Made by a program: the position numbers and the translations under genes. Of a stretch of DNA of 29,049 nt, positions 15,232-23,543 are shown in pieces; positions within the stretch are counted from its first letter, which is position 1, and the number at the start of each line of letters is the position of its first letter. This DNA comes from Saprospiraceae bacterium (lineage in GTDB: Bacteria; Bacteroidota; Bacteroidia; Chitinophagales; Saprospiraceae): NCBI GenBank assembly GCA_013002625.1, contig JABDJE010000285.1, positions 1 to 29,049 on the forward strand, in the 5' to 3' direction. Under the pieces are notes generated by a model, which did no database searches, had not been told where the DNA came from, and was given only the letters and a program-made list of their open reading frames with translations.

Positions 15232-17807
15232 TAGGGTGTTGTGAATTCACTAAATGCAGATTTCAACCTTTTGTCTGTGCTGTTTCCTACAATATCGTAC
15301 ATGATCTCTGTCATTTCAGATACTATCCTCGTGTGTTCAACATCGTTCTCATCCGAAGCTTTTTCCAACTTTTGAAGCATTTTCTTGATGCAATTGGTCG
15401 TTGCGTATTTTTTGAAATAGTTACTCGATTTTTCCTGAGCTATCGATTGCAATACCTTCGCTGTCCTCAACATGCTTTCTTTTGAAGCAGCCATGGCCAC
15501 TTTTTCATATTGTTGCATGAAGGAGAAAAAATCAAACAAGCCTACTTCACTTAGATTGTCCTCAAAGAAACTAAGATATTTTTCCTCTTTTGTGCCTGCA
15601 TAAATGGAAGCTATCTTTGAGATGAGTGGTTTGTAGTACTCTTGGGTGAGCTTATTGGCTATCTCTAATCCTTCAGCCTTGTCATTTCTATTGATGATCT
15701 CAAGTGCTATGCCGATGACCTGATATGAAGAATCTGTTGTAATCAGTTTACGCGCAATACTCACATCCTTAATTTTCTTAAGTGCTTTCGCGCGGTTCGC
15801 TGAGGAAGGGTCATTCAATGCTATTTTTTCCAATGTTTTACCATGCATTTCCTTATCAGCATTTCCAATACCCAGGGAACGAATTTCCTTGCTGTCATCT
15901 TTGAGTGCCAATGCAAATGCAGCCTTGTATTGGTCATTGTTTTTCATCGCCTTTAAGGCTAAATATTTGTCCTCATATTCATCGGAATATTTGAATAAGT
16001 TGAAATGTTCTTCATCCGATCTTTCTTCTTTGATAACGGCCAAAAGGTCATGCGTGCCATCAAATACAACCGCAGATGGCATTTCATCTCCCAGAACTTC
16101 GATCGTCAGACTTTGTTCTCTCTCATTTATAAAAAAGTCGTAGGTCTCTACCTTTCCTGAGGGGTAATATAGTCTTGGATGTACTTCAAATTGGAATATA
16201 GCTGGAAAGTCATCGGGGTCCTGTACTTGTGCCATGTCGATGTACACAACTTTGTCCGTTGTGTCCTTAATATATTCTATTTCCAATATTGGGTGGCCCT
16301 TATCATAGAACCATTGGTTGAAAAACCAATTTAAATCTTCACCGGTTGTATCCTCAAATGCCAATCTCAATTCATGCGCTTCCACGTCTGTATATTCATG
16401 GCTTGTCAGATATTTATTTAAGGCAGAAAAGAAAGCATCATCGCCTACATATTGTCTGAGCATGTGGACGATCAATCCACCTTTATTATAACTGTGACCG
16501 TCAAACATATTTTCCCTATTACCGTATTCGAAATCGATTAAATCATGATAACCTTGTTGACCAGCAGACATCAGATAACCATTCAAATCCTGCAATCTTT
16601 TTCTTTCGGCATTCGCCTTACCATATTTATACTCACGCCACATGTATTCACTGTAGGTCGCAAATCCTTCATTCAATGTTAGATTAGACCAGCTTTCGCA
16701 GGTGACCAGATCACCAAACCAATGATGGAATAATTCATGCGCTACAATGTCATCATTGTTAGAATCCAATAATTCGCGAGATGATTTTTGAGCAAATTCA
16801 CCAAATACAACAGCTCCCGTATTCTCCATTGCACCAGATACATAGTCGCGACAAATAATTTGAGCATATTTATCCCATGGGTATGGGTATTGGAGTTTAT
16901 CCGAAAAGAATTGAAGCATTTCTGGGGTATGATTGAATATTTTCTTTGCATCTTTTTCAAATGCTGGCTCCACATAGTACATCAGCGGAATGCTTTTCCA
17001 TTTGTCTTTTACTACGGCATACTCACCGACACCCAGCATGAACAGATACGGTGCATGGGGTTTATCTTGTTTCCAGTAATCGGTTCTTGTACCGTTTTCG
17101 TTATCTTTTGAAGAAATTAATTTTCCGTTTGATAATGTCTGAAACCGGCCTTCAACTGTAACATATATTTCTTGTGAACAGCGCTCATTGGGTTTATCAA
17201 CGGTTGGAAACCATCTTGAAGAATTCTCCGTCTCTCCTTGTGTCCATATTTGCTGAGGCTTAGACCCTTCTCCCAGTGGATTAATAAAGAACAAGCCTTT
17301 GTCTGAGAGGATAGCAGAACTTCCACCAGATGGGCCTTCATTGGGTTTGGCTGTATAATCAATAATAATGTCGATAGTGTCATTTCTGGTATAGACTTTA
17401 GCCAGATCAATTTTTAGTTTCTGTTCATCATATTCGTAAGCCAAAGTCTTTCCATTCATAGTAATGCTATGTATATCAAATACCTTGGCATCGAGCACAG
17501 CATATTGAGTTGCGTAGAAATAAGGTTTGAATGTTAAATAGGCTTTACCTAAAACATGCTGCTTTTCCCAGTCAAATGCGATTTCGAGTTTGGTGTGTAA
17601 GATATCCAGTTCTCGTGTTGCACTGGCTCTGTACACATCCAGTTCATAGCTTTCTTCTACTTCGGGATCGATCGCAGGCGCTGATACAACCATGGTATCC
17701 AGAATATCTTCTTCAATTATCGGCGCATTGACAATGGTTTGATTGGTTTTACAAGCAAACAATAATGAAGTGATTAGAAGCAGGAGGAAATAATTTGTTT
17801 TAGTCAT
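15231..17807 (-). CDS. M1 family aminopeptidase, lipoprotein
   Basis: Zinc metallopeptidase removing N-terminal residues from peptides in the cell envelope; 858 residues from the ATG at 17807. From that start the signal peptide ends LLFAC, with acylated Cys19. The exopeptidase motif GAMEN is at ~325-329. The zinc site HELFHHW is at ~357-363, with its third ligand E380 in NEGFA exactly 18 residues after the second His. The C-terminal ~260 residues are an alpha-helical repeat region, as usual for the family. An in-frame TTG at 17828 would add 7 residues but lies within the -7 box, so I prefer the ATG. It is followed by a small gene with TAATG overlap. Likely role: periplasmic or surface peptide utilisation. 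Confidence 0.93.
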   Translation of the reverse strand: MTKTNYFLLLLITSLLFACKTNQTIVNAPIIEEDILDTMVVSAPAIDPEVEESYELDVYRASATRELDILHTKLEIAFDWEKQHVLGKAYLTFKPYFYATQYAVLDAKVFDIHSITMNGKTLAYEYDEQKLKIDLAKVYTRNDTIDIIIDYTAKPNEGPSGGSSAILSDKGLFFINPLGEGSKPQQIWTQGETENSSRWFPTVDKPNERCSQEIYVTVEGRFQTLSNGKLISSKDNENGTRTDYWKQDKPHAPYLFMLGVGEYAVVKDKWKSIPLMYYVEPAFEKDAKKIFNHTPEMLQFFSDKLQYPYPWDKYAQIICRDYVSGAMENTGAVVFGEFAQKSSRELLDSNNDDIVAHELFHHWFGDLVTCESWSNLTLNEGFATYSEYMWREYKYGKANAERKRLQDLNGYLMSAGQQGYHDLIDFEYGNRENMFDGHSYNKGGLIVHMLRQYVGDDAFFSALNKYLTSHEYTDVEAHELRLAFEDTTGEDLNWFFNQWFYDKGHPILEIEYIKDTTDKVVYIDMAQVQDPDDFPAIFQFEVHPRLYYPSGKVETYDFFINEREQSLTIEVLGDEMPSAVVFDGTHDLLAVIKEERSDEEHFNLFKYSDEYEDKYLALKAMKNNDQYKAAFALALKDDSKEIRSLGIGNADKEMHGKTLEKIALNDPSSANRAKALKKIKDVSIARKLITTDSSYQVIGIALEIINRNDKAEGLEIANKLTQEYYKPLISKIASIYAGTKEEKYLSFFEDNLSEVGLFDFFSFMQQYEKVAMAASKESMLRTAKVLQSIAQEKSSNYFKKYATTNCIKKMLQKLEKASDENDVEHTRIVSEMTEIMYDIVGNSTDKRLKSAFSEFTTP

Positions 17808-17825
17808 TTGAAGAATTTGTGATAA

Positions 17826-17833
17826 CAAAAATA
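17826..17833 (-). promoter_or_regulatory. -7 box of the M1 aminopeptidase gene
   Basis: TATTTTTG on the minus strand exactly fits TAnnTTTG, about 19 nt before the ATG at 17807. No clear -33 TTG is present; a palindrome lies there instead (17835-17848). Confidence 0.45.
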
Positions 17834-17834
17834 C

Positions 17835-17848
17835 GCTCTTGAAAGAGC
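17835..17848. promoter_or_regulatory. 14-bp palindrome abutting the -7 box
   Basis: GCTCTTGAAAGAGC is a perfect palindrome (6-bp arms, 2-nt centre) one base upstream of the -7 box of the aminopeptidase gene. Its position suits an operator. Alternatively, in the transcript from the upstream reductase gene it forms a short hairpin followed by a T-rich stretch and could be a weak terminator. Confidence 0.4.
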
Positions 17849-17897
17849 TGTCATATGGTAATTTGTATAGAAAATGAGATATTTTGACGAAAATACT

Positions 17898-18683
17898 CTA
17901 CGGTTCTTGATTAAATAATTCATACAGTCCTCCTGTAAGCCTCTGACCGCCATCTAGGTAGATTGTTTCGCCTGTGATAAATCCTGCATTTGGGCTGCTG
18001 AGAAATAAACTCAGATCAGCAACATCTTTCGTTGTGCCGAGCTTTTTCAGAGGTACCAGATCAGCAAGTTTGGAAACAAAGTCGGGTGGGTAGTTTTGCA
18101 GACCTGAAGATTGAATTGATCCAGGTGCGATGGCATTGATTCTTATATTATATTTTGACCACTCAATGGCGAGTGTCTTGGTTAAACTATCCACGCCTGC
18201 GCGCGCCGCAGCTGAGTGGGCCATACCAGGAAAGCCCTTATAAATATTGATAATAATATTGACGATTACACCTTTCTCTTTGGGTATGAAAAATGCCTTG
18301 GCCATGCGTTGCGTCATATACCATGTACCGTTCAGGTTATTATTAACCACAGCCTGCCATCCTTTATCGGAGATATGTTCTGCAGTAGAGAGAAATTGCC
18401 CCCCGGCATTGTTGACCAATATATCTAGGTCATGGCTATTGGATTTGATGAATTCAACAAGCGCATCGATGTCTTCAGTATTCCGAATATCACAGGCCTT
18501 GGCATGCACTTCGCCGAATTCTGATAATCTTGATTGTGCTTCTAATAGCTTCTCTTCTTTTCTTGAAGCAATATAGACGATAGCCCCGCATTTTAGAAAG
18601 GATTCGGCCATGGTATAACCAATGCCGCTTCTGCCGCCTGTGATTAGAACAATCTGGCCTTGGAATAGATTATCTGAAAACAT
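17898..18683 (-). CDS. Short-chain dehydrogenase/reductase, PECR/DECR-like
   Basis: Probable NADPH-dependent enoyl-CoA-type reductase of 261 residues. The Rossmann dinucleotide motif TGGRSGIG lies at 15-22, NNAGG at 91-95, and ASRKEE follows the second strand, suggesting NADPH preference. The catalytic region lacks the classical YxxxK: where most SDRs have YSAAKAG this has HSAAARAGVDSLTKTLA, preceded by NIYKGFPGMA. That pattern is known from peroxisomal trans-2-enoyl-CoA reductase and 2,4-dienoyl-CoA reductase relatives. The C-terminus ends in the usual FITGETIYLDGG. It starts 10 nt after the purF stop, so it is co-transcribed with purF although the functions look unrelated. The substrate cannot be told from the sequence. 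Confidence 0.82.
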   Translation of the reverse strand: MFSDNLFQGQIVLITGGRSGIGYTMAESFLKCGAIVYIASRKEEKLLEAQSRLSEFGEVHAKACDIRNTEDIDALVEFIKSNSHDLDILVNNAGGQFLSTAEHISDKGWQAVVNNNLNGTWYMTQRMAKAFFIPKEKGVIVNIIINIYKGFPGMAHSAAARAGVDSLTKTLAIEWSKYNIRINAIAPGSIQSSGLQNYPPDFVSKLADLVPLKKLGTTKDVADLSLFLSSPNAGFITGETIYLDGGQRLTGGLYELFNQEP

Positions 18684-18693
18684 TTAAGTAAGC

Positions 18694-20589
18694 TTATGTG
18701 TATGCGCGTGCATCAATATTCTCCATAAAATTTACGAAGGCTTTGTTCACGACCCGCATGCCCCCTTGGGTAGGATATTCTCCAGAGAAGTACCAATCAC
18801 CATTATTATTCGGACAAGCTTCACGCAATCCTTCTACCGTCTGATAAATTACATCAATTTCGGGGCGAATATTATCGGGCGTGACAATTTCTGAGATGCG
18901 TCTTGAGACATCTTTGTAGTCAAAATGTGCATATAAATCTATCACCGGATTTGTTAACTCACCATCTTCTTTTTCCAGCTGTTCTTTGCACTTATAGTAT
19001 GTTTCTTCCAGTAGATTTTCTTTGCCCTGTTCTTTCAACAAAGAAACCAGCGCCTTAAATGCAACAAATTTGTTCATTTTGGACATATCGATTCCGTAGC
19101 AGTCGGGATAGCGTATTTGTGGCGCAGACGAAACGATGATAATTTTCTTAGGCTTTAATGTGGAGAGGATTTGTATAACGCTGTCACGCAAAGTTGTGCC
19201 CCGTACAATGGAGTCATCGAGTAAGACCAAGGTGTCCACTTCATTTTTGACTATACCATAGGTTACATCGTATACGTGAGAGACCATGTTACCACGTGTA
19301 TTATCACTGGCAATAAAGGTTCTCATTTTAGCGTCTTTTACTGCAAGTTTTTCGACGCGAGGTTTCAATCTGAAAATGGACTCTATTTCTTCCGGTGTTA
19401 CCTTATCACCCAAGGCAAGTACCCTTTGCTTTTTTACCTCGTCAAGGGTGTCGTTCAATCCTTCGACCAATCCATAAAAAGCGGTTTCAGCCGTATTGGG
19501 GATAAATGAAAAGACAGTATTTTCTACATCATATTCGATAGCCTCTAATACTTCTTTTGCTAATAATCTGCCTAGTTTTTTGCGTTCGAGATAAATATCG
19601 CGATCGTTACCTCTTGAAAAATATATCCTTTCAAAAGAGCACGCTTTACGTTCGTCTGGATGGTTGATAAGCTCTTCAGAGACATTGCCGTTTTTCTTTA
19701 CGATCAAAGCATGGCCCGGCTGGAGTTCTTTGACCGCTCTTATACTTGTGTTAAAACAGGTCTGAATGGCTGGTCTTTCTGAAGCCATTACAACTACTTC
19801 ATCATCGTGATAATAAAATGCAGGCCTTATCCCATTTGGGTCACGCAGAATGAATGCGTCCCCATGTCCGAGTATACCTGCCATCACATATCCACCATCA
19901 AATTTTCGGGACGCGCGTTGAAGCATTCTTCTGACATCCAGGTTTTCTGTAATGAGTTCTGTGATACGTTCATTGCTGTGGCCTTCTGCCTTAAACCAGT
20001 TAAATAGCTTCTGGACCTCATCATCCAGGAAATGGCCAATTTTTTCCATTACAGTGACGGTATCAGAACGCTCTTTTGGATGCTGGCCAAAAGATAAAAG
20101 CTCATCAAACAATTCACTGACATTGGTTAAATTAAAATTTCCAGCCAGTACGATGTTTCGTGTGATCCAGTTATTTAATCTAAGGAATGGATGTACAGAT
20201 TCGATACTGTTAATACCATGGGTGCCATATCTTAAATGACCCAGGAGTACTTCACCGCTATAGGGTTTGGTAATTTTTAAATTATCAACATCAGCCAGTT
20301 CTTCCGGCGTAAGATCATTGTAATACTTGTAGACTTCCTGAAACACCTCTTCGAGATAGGTGGTACCGTTTGATCTTTTACGACTTATATACCGTGTACC
20401 CGGAGGCATATCCAGATTTATTGTTGCAATTCCAGCACCATCTTGTCCACGATTACGTTGTTTTTGTAATAGGAGTTGCATTTTTTGAATGCCGTAGAGC
20501 ATTGTCCCATACTTATCGTAATAATATTGGAGAGGTTTTAGAAGGCGGATAAATGCCAGGCCGCATTCATGTTTGATTACATCACTCAT
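18694..20589 (-). CDS. purF: Amidophosphoribosyltransferase, long Bacteroidota form
   Basis: Catalyses the first step of de novo purine synthesis: PRPP plus glutamine gives 5-phosphoribosylamine. The N-terminal class II glutamine amidotransferase domain begins after a short propeptide, so Cys9 (HECGLAF) would become the N-terminal nucleophile. Its motifs NRGQDGAGI, GHLRYGTHG, GNFNLTN and DPNGIRPAFY follow in the expected order. The phosphoribosyltransferase PRPP loop is VLLDDSIVRGTT at 455-466. At 631 residues it is over 100 residues longer than classical PurF, with inserted segments between the domains and a C-terminal extension; this long variant is common in Bacteroidota. A strong promoter lies upstream at 20618-20648. 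Whether a second, short purF exists elsewhere cannot be seen. Confidence 0.88.
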   Translation of the reverse strand: MSDVIKHECGLAFIRLLKPLQYYYDKYGTMLYGIQKMQLLLQKQRNRGQDGAGIATINLDMPPGTRYISRKRSNGTTYLEEVFQEVYKYYNDLTPEELADVDNLKITKPYSGEVLLGHLRYGTHGINSIESVHPFLRLNNWITRNIVLAGNFNLTNVSELFDELLSFGQHPKERSDTVTVMEKIGHFLDDEVQKLFNWFKAEGHSNERITELITENLDVRRMLQRASRKFDGGYVMAGILGHGDAFILRDPNGIRPAFYYHDDEVVVMASERPAIQTCFNTSIRAVKELQPGHALIVKKNGNVSEELINHPDERKACSFERIYFSRGNDRDIYLERKKLGRLLAKEVLEAIEYDVENTVFSFIPNTAETAFYGLVEGLNDTLDEVKKQRVLALGDKVTPEEIESIFRLKPRVEKLAVKDAKMRTFIASDNTRGNMVSHVYDVTYGIVKNEVDTLVLLDDSIVRGTTLRDSVIQILSTLKPKKIIIVSSAPQIRYPDCYGIDMSKMNKFVAFKALVSLLKEQGKENLLEETYYKCKEQLEKEDGELTNPVIDLYAHFDYKDVSRRISEIVTPDNIRPEIDVIYQTVEGLREACPNNNGDWYFSGEYPTQGGMRVVNKAFVNFMENIDARAYT

Positions 20590-20617
20590 TAGACGTAGGT
20601 TAATTCCTGTGGACGTA

Positions 20618-20648
20618 CAAATCTAAATCTAAAAATTGCCAAGTTCAA
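20618..20648 (-). promoter_or_regulatory. Bacteroidota promoter of purF
   Basis: On the minus strand TTG (20648-20646) is followed after exactly 20 nt by TAGATTTG (20625-20618), fitting TTG-N(19-21)-TAnnTTTG. The expected start near 20612 leaves a leader of about 20 nt before the ATG at 20589. No obvious PurR-like operator or riboswitch is present. Confidence 0.7.
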
Positions 20649-20694
20649 CAAAAATGGACATTGATTATTTTTATATCTTGATAAAAAATAGATT

Positions 20695-21009
20695 ATGCCG
20701 GGATTTGGATTTGGAAAGCGGCCCAAACCGCGTCGTTTCGATTATATACCTCGCTTTTATGATGAGGCAAAAGAGGAGCTAGAGGATCGAATTAAAAGCT
20801 ACAGTGGTGAATTGTCTGAAGAAGATAAGGCCAAGCATAGAATAAGCTCTGGATTACGAAATAAATATTATGGTGACCCCAAGTATCGTTCAAGACAGGT
20901 CAATAAATCCAACCTGCGACTCGTATACATAATTATAATACTGTTTTTCGTTACATACCTGATTTTAAAATCTGAGGGATTCCTTAAAATGATCGACTCA
21001 TTAGGATAG
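20695..21009 (+). CDS. Small single-span membrane protein
   Basis: 104 residues, function unknown. The N-terminal half is basic and polar, with an opening MPGFGFGKRPKPRRFDYIPRF and a charged region to ~70. One transmembrane helix follows (VYIIIILFFVTYLIL, ~77-91), then a short tail. The FDYxPRFYD-type opening is seen in small Bacteroidota proteins, some of which carry a doubtful 'riboflavin synthase subunit beta' label; nothing here supports that activity. It is divergent from purF (105 bp apart) and 86 bp upstream of mutL in the same direction, so it may share a transcript with mutL. Confidence 0.75.
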   Translation: MPGFGFGKRPKPRRFDYIPRFYDEAKEELEDRIKSYSGELSEEDKAKHRISSGLRNKYYGDPKYRSRQVNKSNLRLVYIIIILFFVTYLILKSEGFLKMIDSLG

Positions 21010-21095
21010 AGCACATTTGCTAATATTTTAATCCACAGTTGTTGAAAACTTAAGGCCCAAATTCATTAAATTTTCTATTTCTTCGTATCCAGAAT

Positions 21096-22919
21096 ATGAG
21101 TGATATAATTCAATTGTTGCCAGAGGCAATCGCCAATCAAATCGCAGCCGGTGAGGTTATACAAAGGCCGGCCTCTGTGGTAAAGGAATTGATGGAAAAC
21201 AGCATTGATGCCGGAAGCACAGCTGTTACCTTGATATTAAAGAATTCAGGCAAGACCCTCATCCAGATAATCGATAATGGGAAAGGCATGAGCGAAACAG
21301 ATGCACGCATGAGTTTTGAAAGACATGCGACATCTAAAATTAAAGAAGCAAAAGATCTTTTTTCAATAAAAACCATGGGGTTCAGAGGTGAGGCATTGGC
21401 ATCAATTGCTTCCATTGCTGAAGTTGAAATGAAGACACGGCCCGAGGATGAGGATATGGCAACGCATATTACCATTAAATCCTCTGATCTAATCGATCAG
21501 ACCTATTGTCAGGCAGAGCCGGGCACATCTATTGCTGTCAAGAATTTGTTTTTTAATGTGCCAGCGCGCAAGAAATTTCTTAAAACGGATTCAGTTGAAT
21601 TGAAATATATCCTGGAAGAATTTAAGCGCATAGCTCTGGCACATTGCGATCTAAAATTCAAGGTTATCCACAACGATAATGAAGTTTATAATTTATCCGC
21701 AGGAAGTCTTAAGAAGCGAGTAATCAATCTCTTCAGAAAGACCTATGAAGATAAAATCGTGCGCGTGGATGAGGAGACAGATATCATTAATATAAGTGGC
21801 TTGGTCGGAAGCCCAGAAATTGCAAGAAAACAGAAAGGCGAGCAATATATATTTGTGAACAAGCGGTTTATTAAAAGCCATTATCTCAATCATGCCATTA
21901 AAATGGCTTACGAAAGCTTGTTATCAGATGATCAACATCCGTTTTATATCTTGTTTTTAGAAATAGATCCTGAACGCATCGATATAAATGTACATCCTAC
22001 CAAACAGGAAATTAAGTTCGACGATGAACGTGTTATATATAATTACCTGAAAGTTTCAGTCAAACACGCTTTAGGGCGATACAGTCTTTCGCCAAAGCTG
22101 GATTTCGAAAATGAAGACAGCAACCTGTTGGACCGCAGTAATCTCGCAGCTCAGGGAAGAAAACCAAGCGCACATTTTTCAAATACACGCGCATCAACGA
22201 CAAGAACGGCGCCTGTGATGCGCAATTGGCAGTCATTGTACAGTGGGTTGGAAGAATTCAGTCTGGAGGACGATGATTCAGGAGCAGAACAACTTGATCT
22301 AACGATTCCAAGCGCCGCCACTGGTGATTTACTGGGTGCATTTAATCCATTGGAAAATGAGGTTAAGGCGCCTCTTCAATTGCATAATACTTTTGTTGTC
22401 ATTCAAATAAAAAGTGGATTTCTTCTTATTCATCAACACTACGCGCATCAAAGAATCCTCTACGAACGTTATTTACATAAGTTGAATAAGCGCGAAGAAT
22501 TAGTGCAGAAGCAGTTATTTCCAATAAGCCTCCAAATCGGGAAGGATAAGAAAGATGTCTTTGCAGATCTGATTCCATCCTTGAATAAGCTTGGATTCGA
22601 AATTCAGGCCTTTGGAGGAGACACGTTTGTTGTGCATGGTATCCCAGCAGGATTTCAAGACAACAATCTTCAGGAGGTGATCGACGGATTAATTGAACAG
22701 TTTATCGAAAATAAAAATCTTAGCATTTCAAAAAATGAAAACTTGGCTAGATCAATGGCTCAAAGTGCAGCAATGAAATCTGGCAAATCATTAACAGAAG
22801 AAGAAATGACTCAATTAATTGATGAGTTATTTGCCTGTGAAATGCCATATACCAATCCCTCTGGTAAGAAATGCTTTTTAACTTTTGAGTTAAAAGATCT
22901 TGAAAAAGAATTTAATTAA
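21096..22919 (+). CDS. mutL: DNA mismatch repair protein MutL
   Basis: Links mismatch recognition by MutS to downstream repair. The N-terminal GHKL ATPase shows QIAAGEVIQRPASVVKELME with catalytic E31 and Mg-binding N35, DNGKGM, RHATSKI and TMGFRGEAL; NVHPTKQEIKF near 298 closes the transducer domain. A low-complexity linker (~330-410) leads to the dimerisation domain (~425-605). The endonuclease metal motif DQHA(x)2E(x)4E of nicking MutL proteins reads HQHYAHQRILYE (446-457), and the CPHGRP-like element reads NPSGKKC, so the endonuclease site is degenerate. The length of 607 residues is normal. It is followed 15 nt later by the rhomboid gene, so the two are probably co-transcribed. Confidence 0.96.
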   Translation: MSDIIQLLPEAIANQIAAGEVIQRPASVVKELMENSIDAGSTAVTLILKNSGKTLIQIIDNGKGMSETDARMSFERHATSKIKEAKDLFSIKTMGFRGEALASIASIAEVEMKTRPEDEDMATHITIKSSDLIDQTYCQAEPGTSIAVKNLFFNVPARKKFLKTDSVELKYILEEFKRIALAHCDLKFKVIHNDNEVYNLSAGSLKKRVINLFRKTYEDKIVRVDEETDIINISGLVGSPEIARKQKGEQYIFVNKRFIKSHYLNHAIKMAYESLLSDDQHPFYILFLEIDPERIDINVHPTKQEIKFDDERVIYNYLKVSVKHALGRYSLSPKLDFENEDSNLLDRSNLAAQGRKPSAHFSNTRASTTRTAPVMRNWQSLYSGLEEFSLEDDDSGAEQLDLTIPSAATGDLLGAFNPLENEVKAPLQLHNTFVVIQIKSGFLLIHQHYAHQRILYERYLHKLNKREELVQKQLFPISLQIGKDKKDVFADLIPSLNKLGFEIQAFGGDTFVVHGIPAGFQDNNLQEVIDGLIEQFIENKNLSISKNENLARSMAQSAAMKSGKSLTEEEMTQLIDELFACEMPYTNPSGKKCFLTFELKDLEKEFN

Positions 22920-22934
22920 TATCTACATTCGTAT

Positions 22935-23543
22935 ATGCCACCTATTACTGATGTTGTAAAGAACTTGATCATAATCAATGTTCTAATTTATTTTACGGTT
23001 ACATTGACACCGGTAGGATCAATTATTCCTGACCTCAAACTGTATTTTCCACTTGATACCGTAAATTTCAAACCCTATCAACTGATCACGCATATGTTTA
23101 TGCATGCCAGCCCGGGACATTTGTTTTTTAATATGTTGATGTTGTATTTCCTGGGACCCTATGTTGAAAAATACGCTGGACCAAAACAGTTTTTAATCCT
23201 GTATCTATTAAGTGGTGTTGGAGCCTTTTTAGCACATATCGGAATTCAATATTATCAGTACAGCAGCCTTGGAGTAAATTTATTTCCGCCTGCAGTGGGC
23301 GCAAGTGGAGCCATAATGGGTGTTGTCATTGCATTTACAGCTTTATTCCCCAATGTGAAATTATTCCTTCTGTTTCCACCCATCCCGATCAAGGCGAAGT
23401 ATCTGGGCATAGGATATGTTTTAATTGACCTGTTTTCAGGCATAGGTAATTTTCAACCAGGTGTTGCGAATTTCGCCCACCTTGGAGGCGCACTGGTAGG
23501 TTTTTTACTCACATATTTCTGGATAAAAAGACGCAAATGGTAG
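22935..23543 (+). CDS. Rhomboid family intramembrane serine protease
   Basis: Cleaves transmembrane helices within the membrane. The 202-residue protein has about six hydrophobic spans. HMFMHASPGHLFFNM (53-67) carries the His/Asn cluster of rhomboid helix 2. The catalytic Ser is S124 in GASGA, and the partner His is H182 in NFAHLGGALVGF. Both catalytic residues are present, so an active protease is expected; the substrate is unknown. It starts 15 nt after mutL and its stop overlaps the start of the following endonuclease gene by 7 nt (ATGGTAG), indicating translational coupling. Rhomboid genes downstream of mutL are common in this phylum. Confidence 0.92.
   Translation: MPPITDVVKNLIIINVLIYFTVTLTPVGSIIPDLKLYFPLDTVNFKPYQLITHMFMHASPGHLFFNMLMLYFLGPYVEKYAGPKQFLILYLLSGVGAFLAHIGIQYYQYSSLGVNLFPPAVGASGAIMGVVIAFTALFPNVKLFLLFPPIPIKAKYLGIGYVLIDLFSGIGNFQPGVANFAHLGGALVGFLLTYFWIKRRKW

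Noticed and set aside
15231..17828. TTG start of the M1 aminopeptidase at 17828
   Set aside because: It lies within the TATTTTTG -7 box, and the ATG at 17807 gives a better lipoprotein signal peptide.
20695..21009. Riboflavin synthase beta label for the small membrane protein
   Set aside because: No lumazine or riboflavin synthase motif is present; the protein is a basic domain plus one membrane helix.
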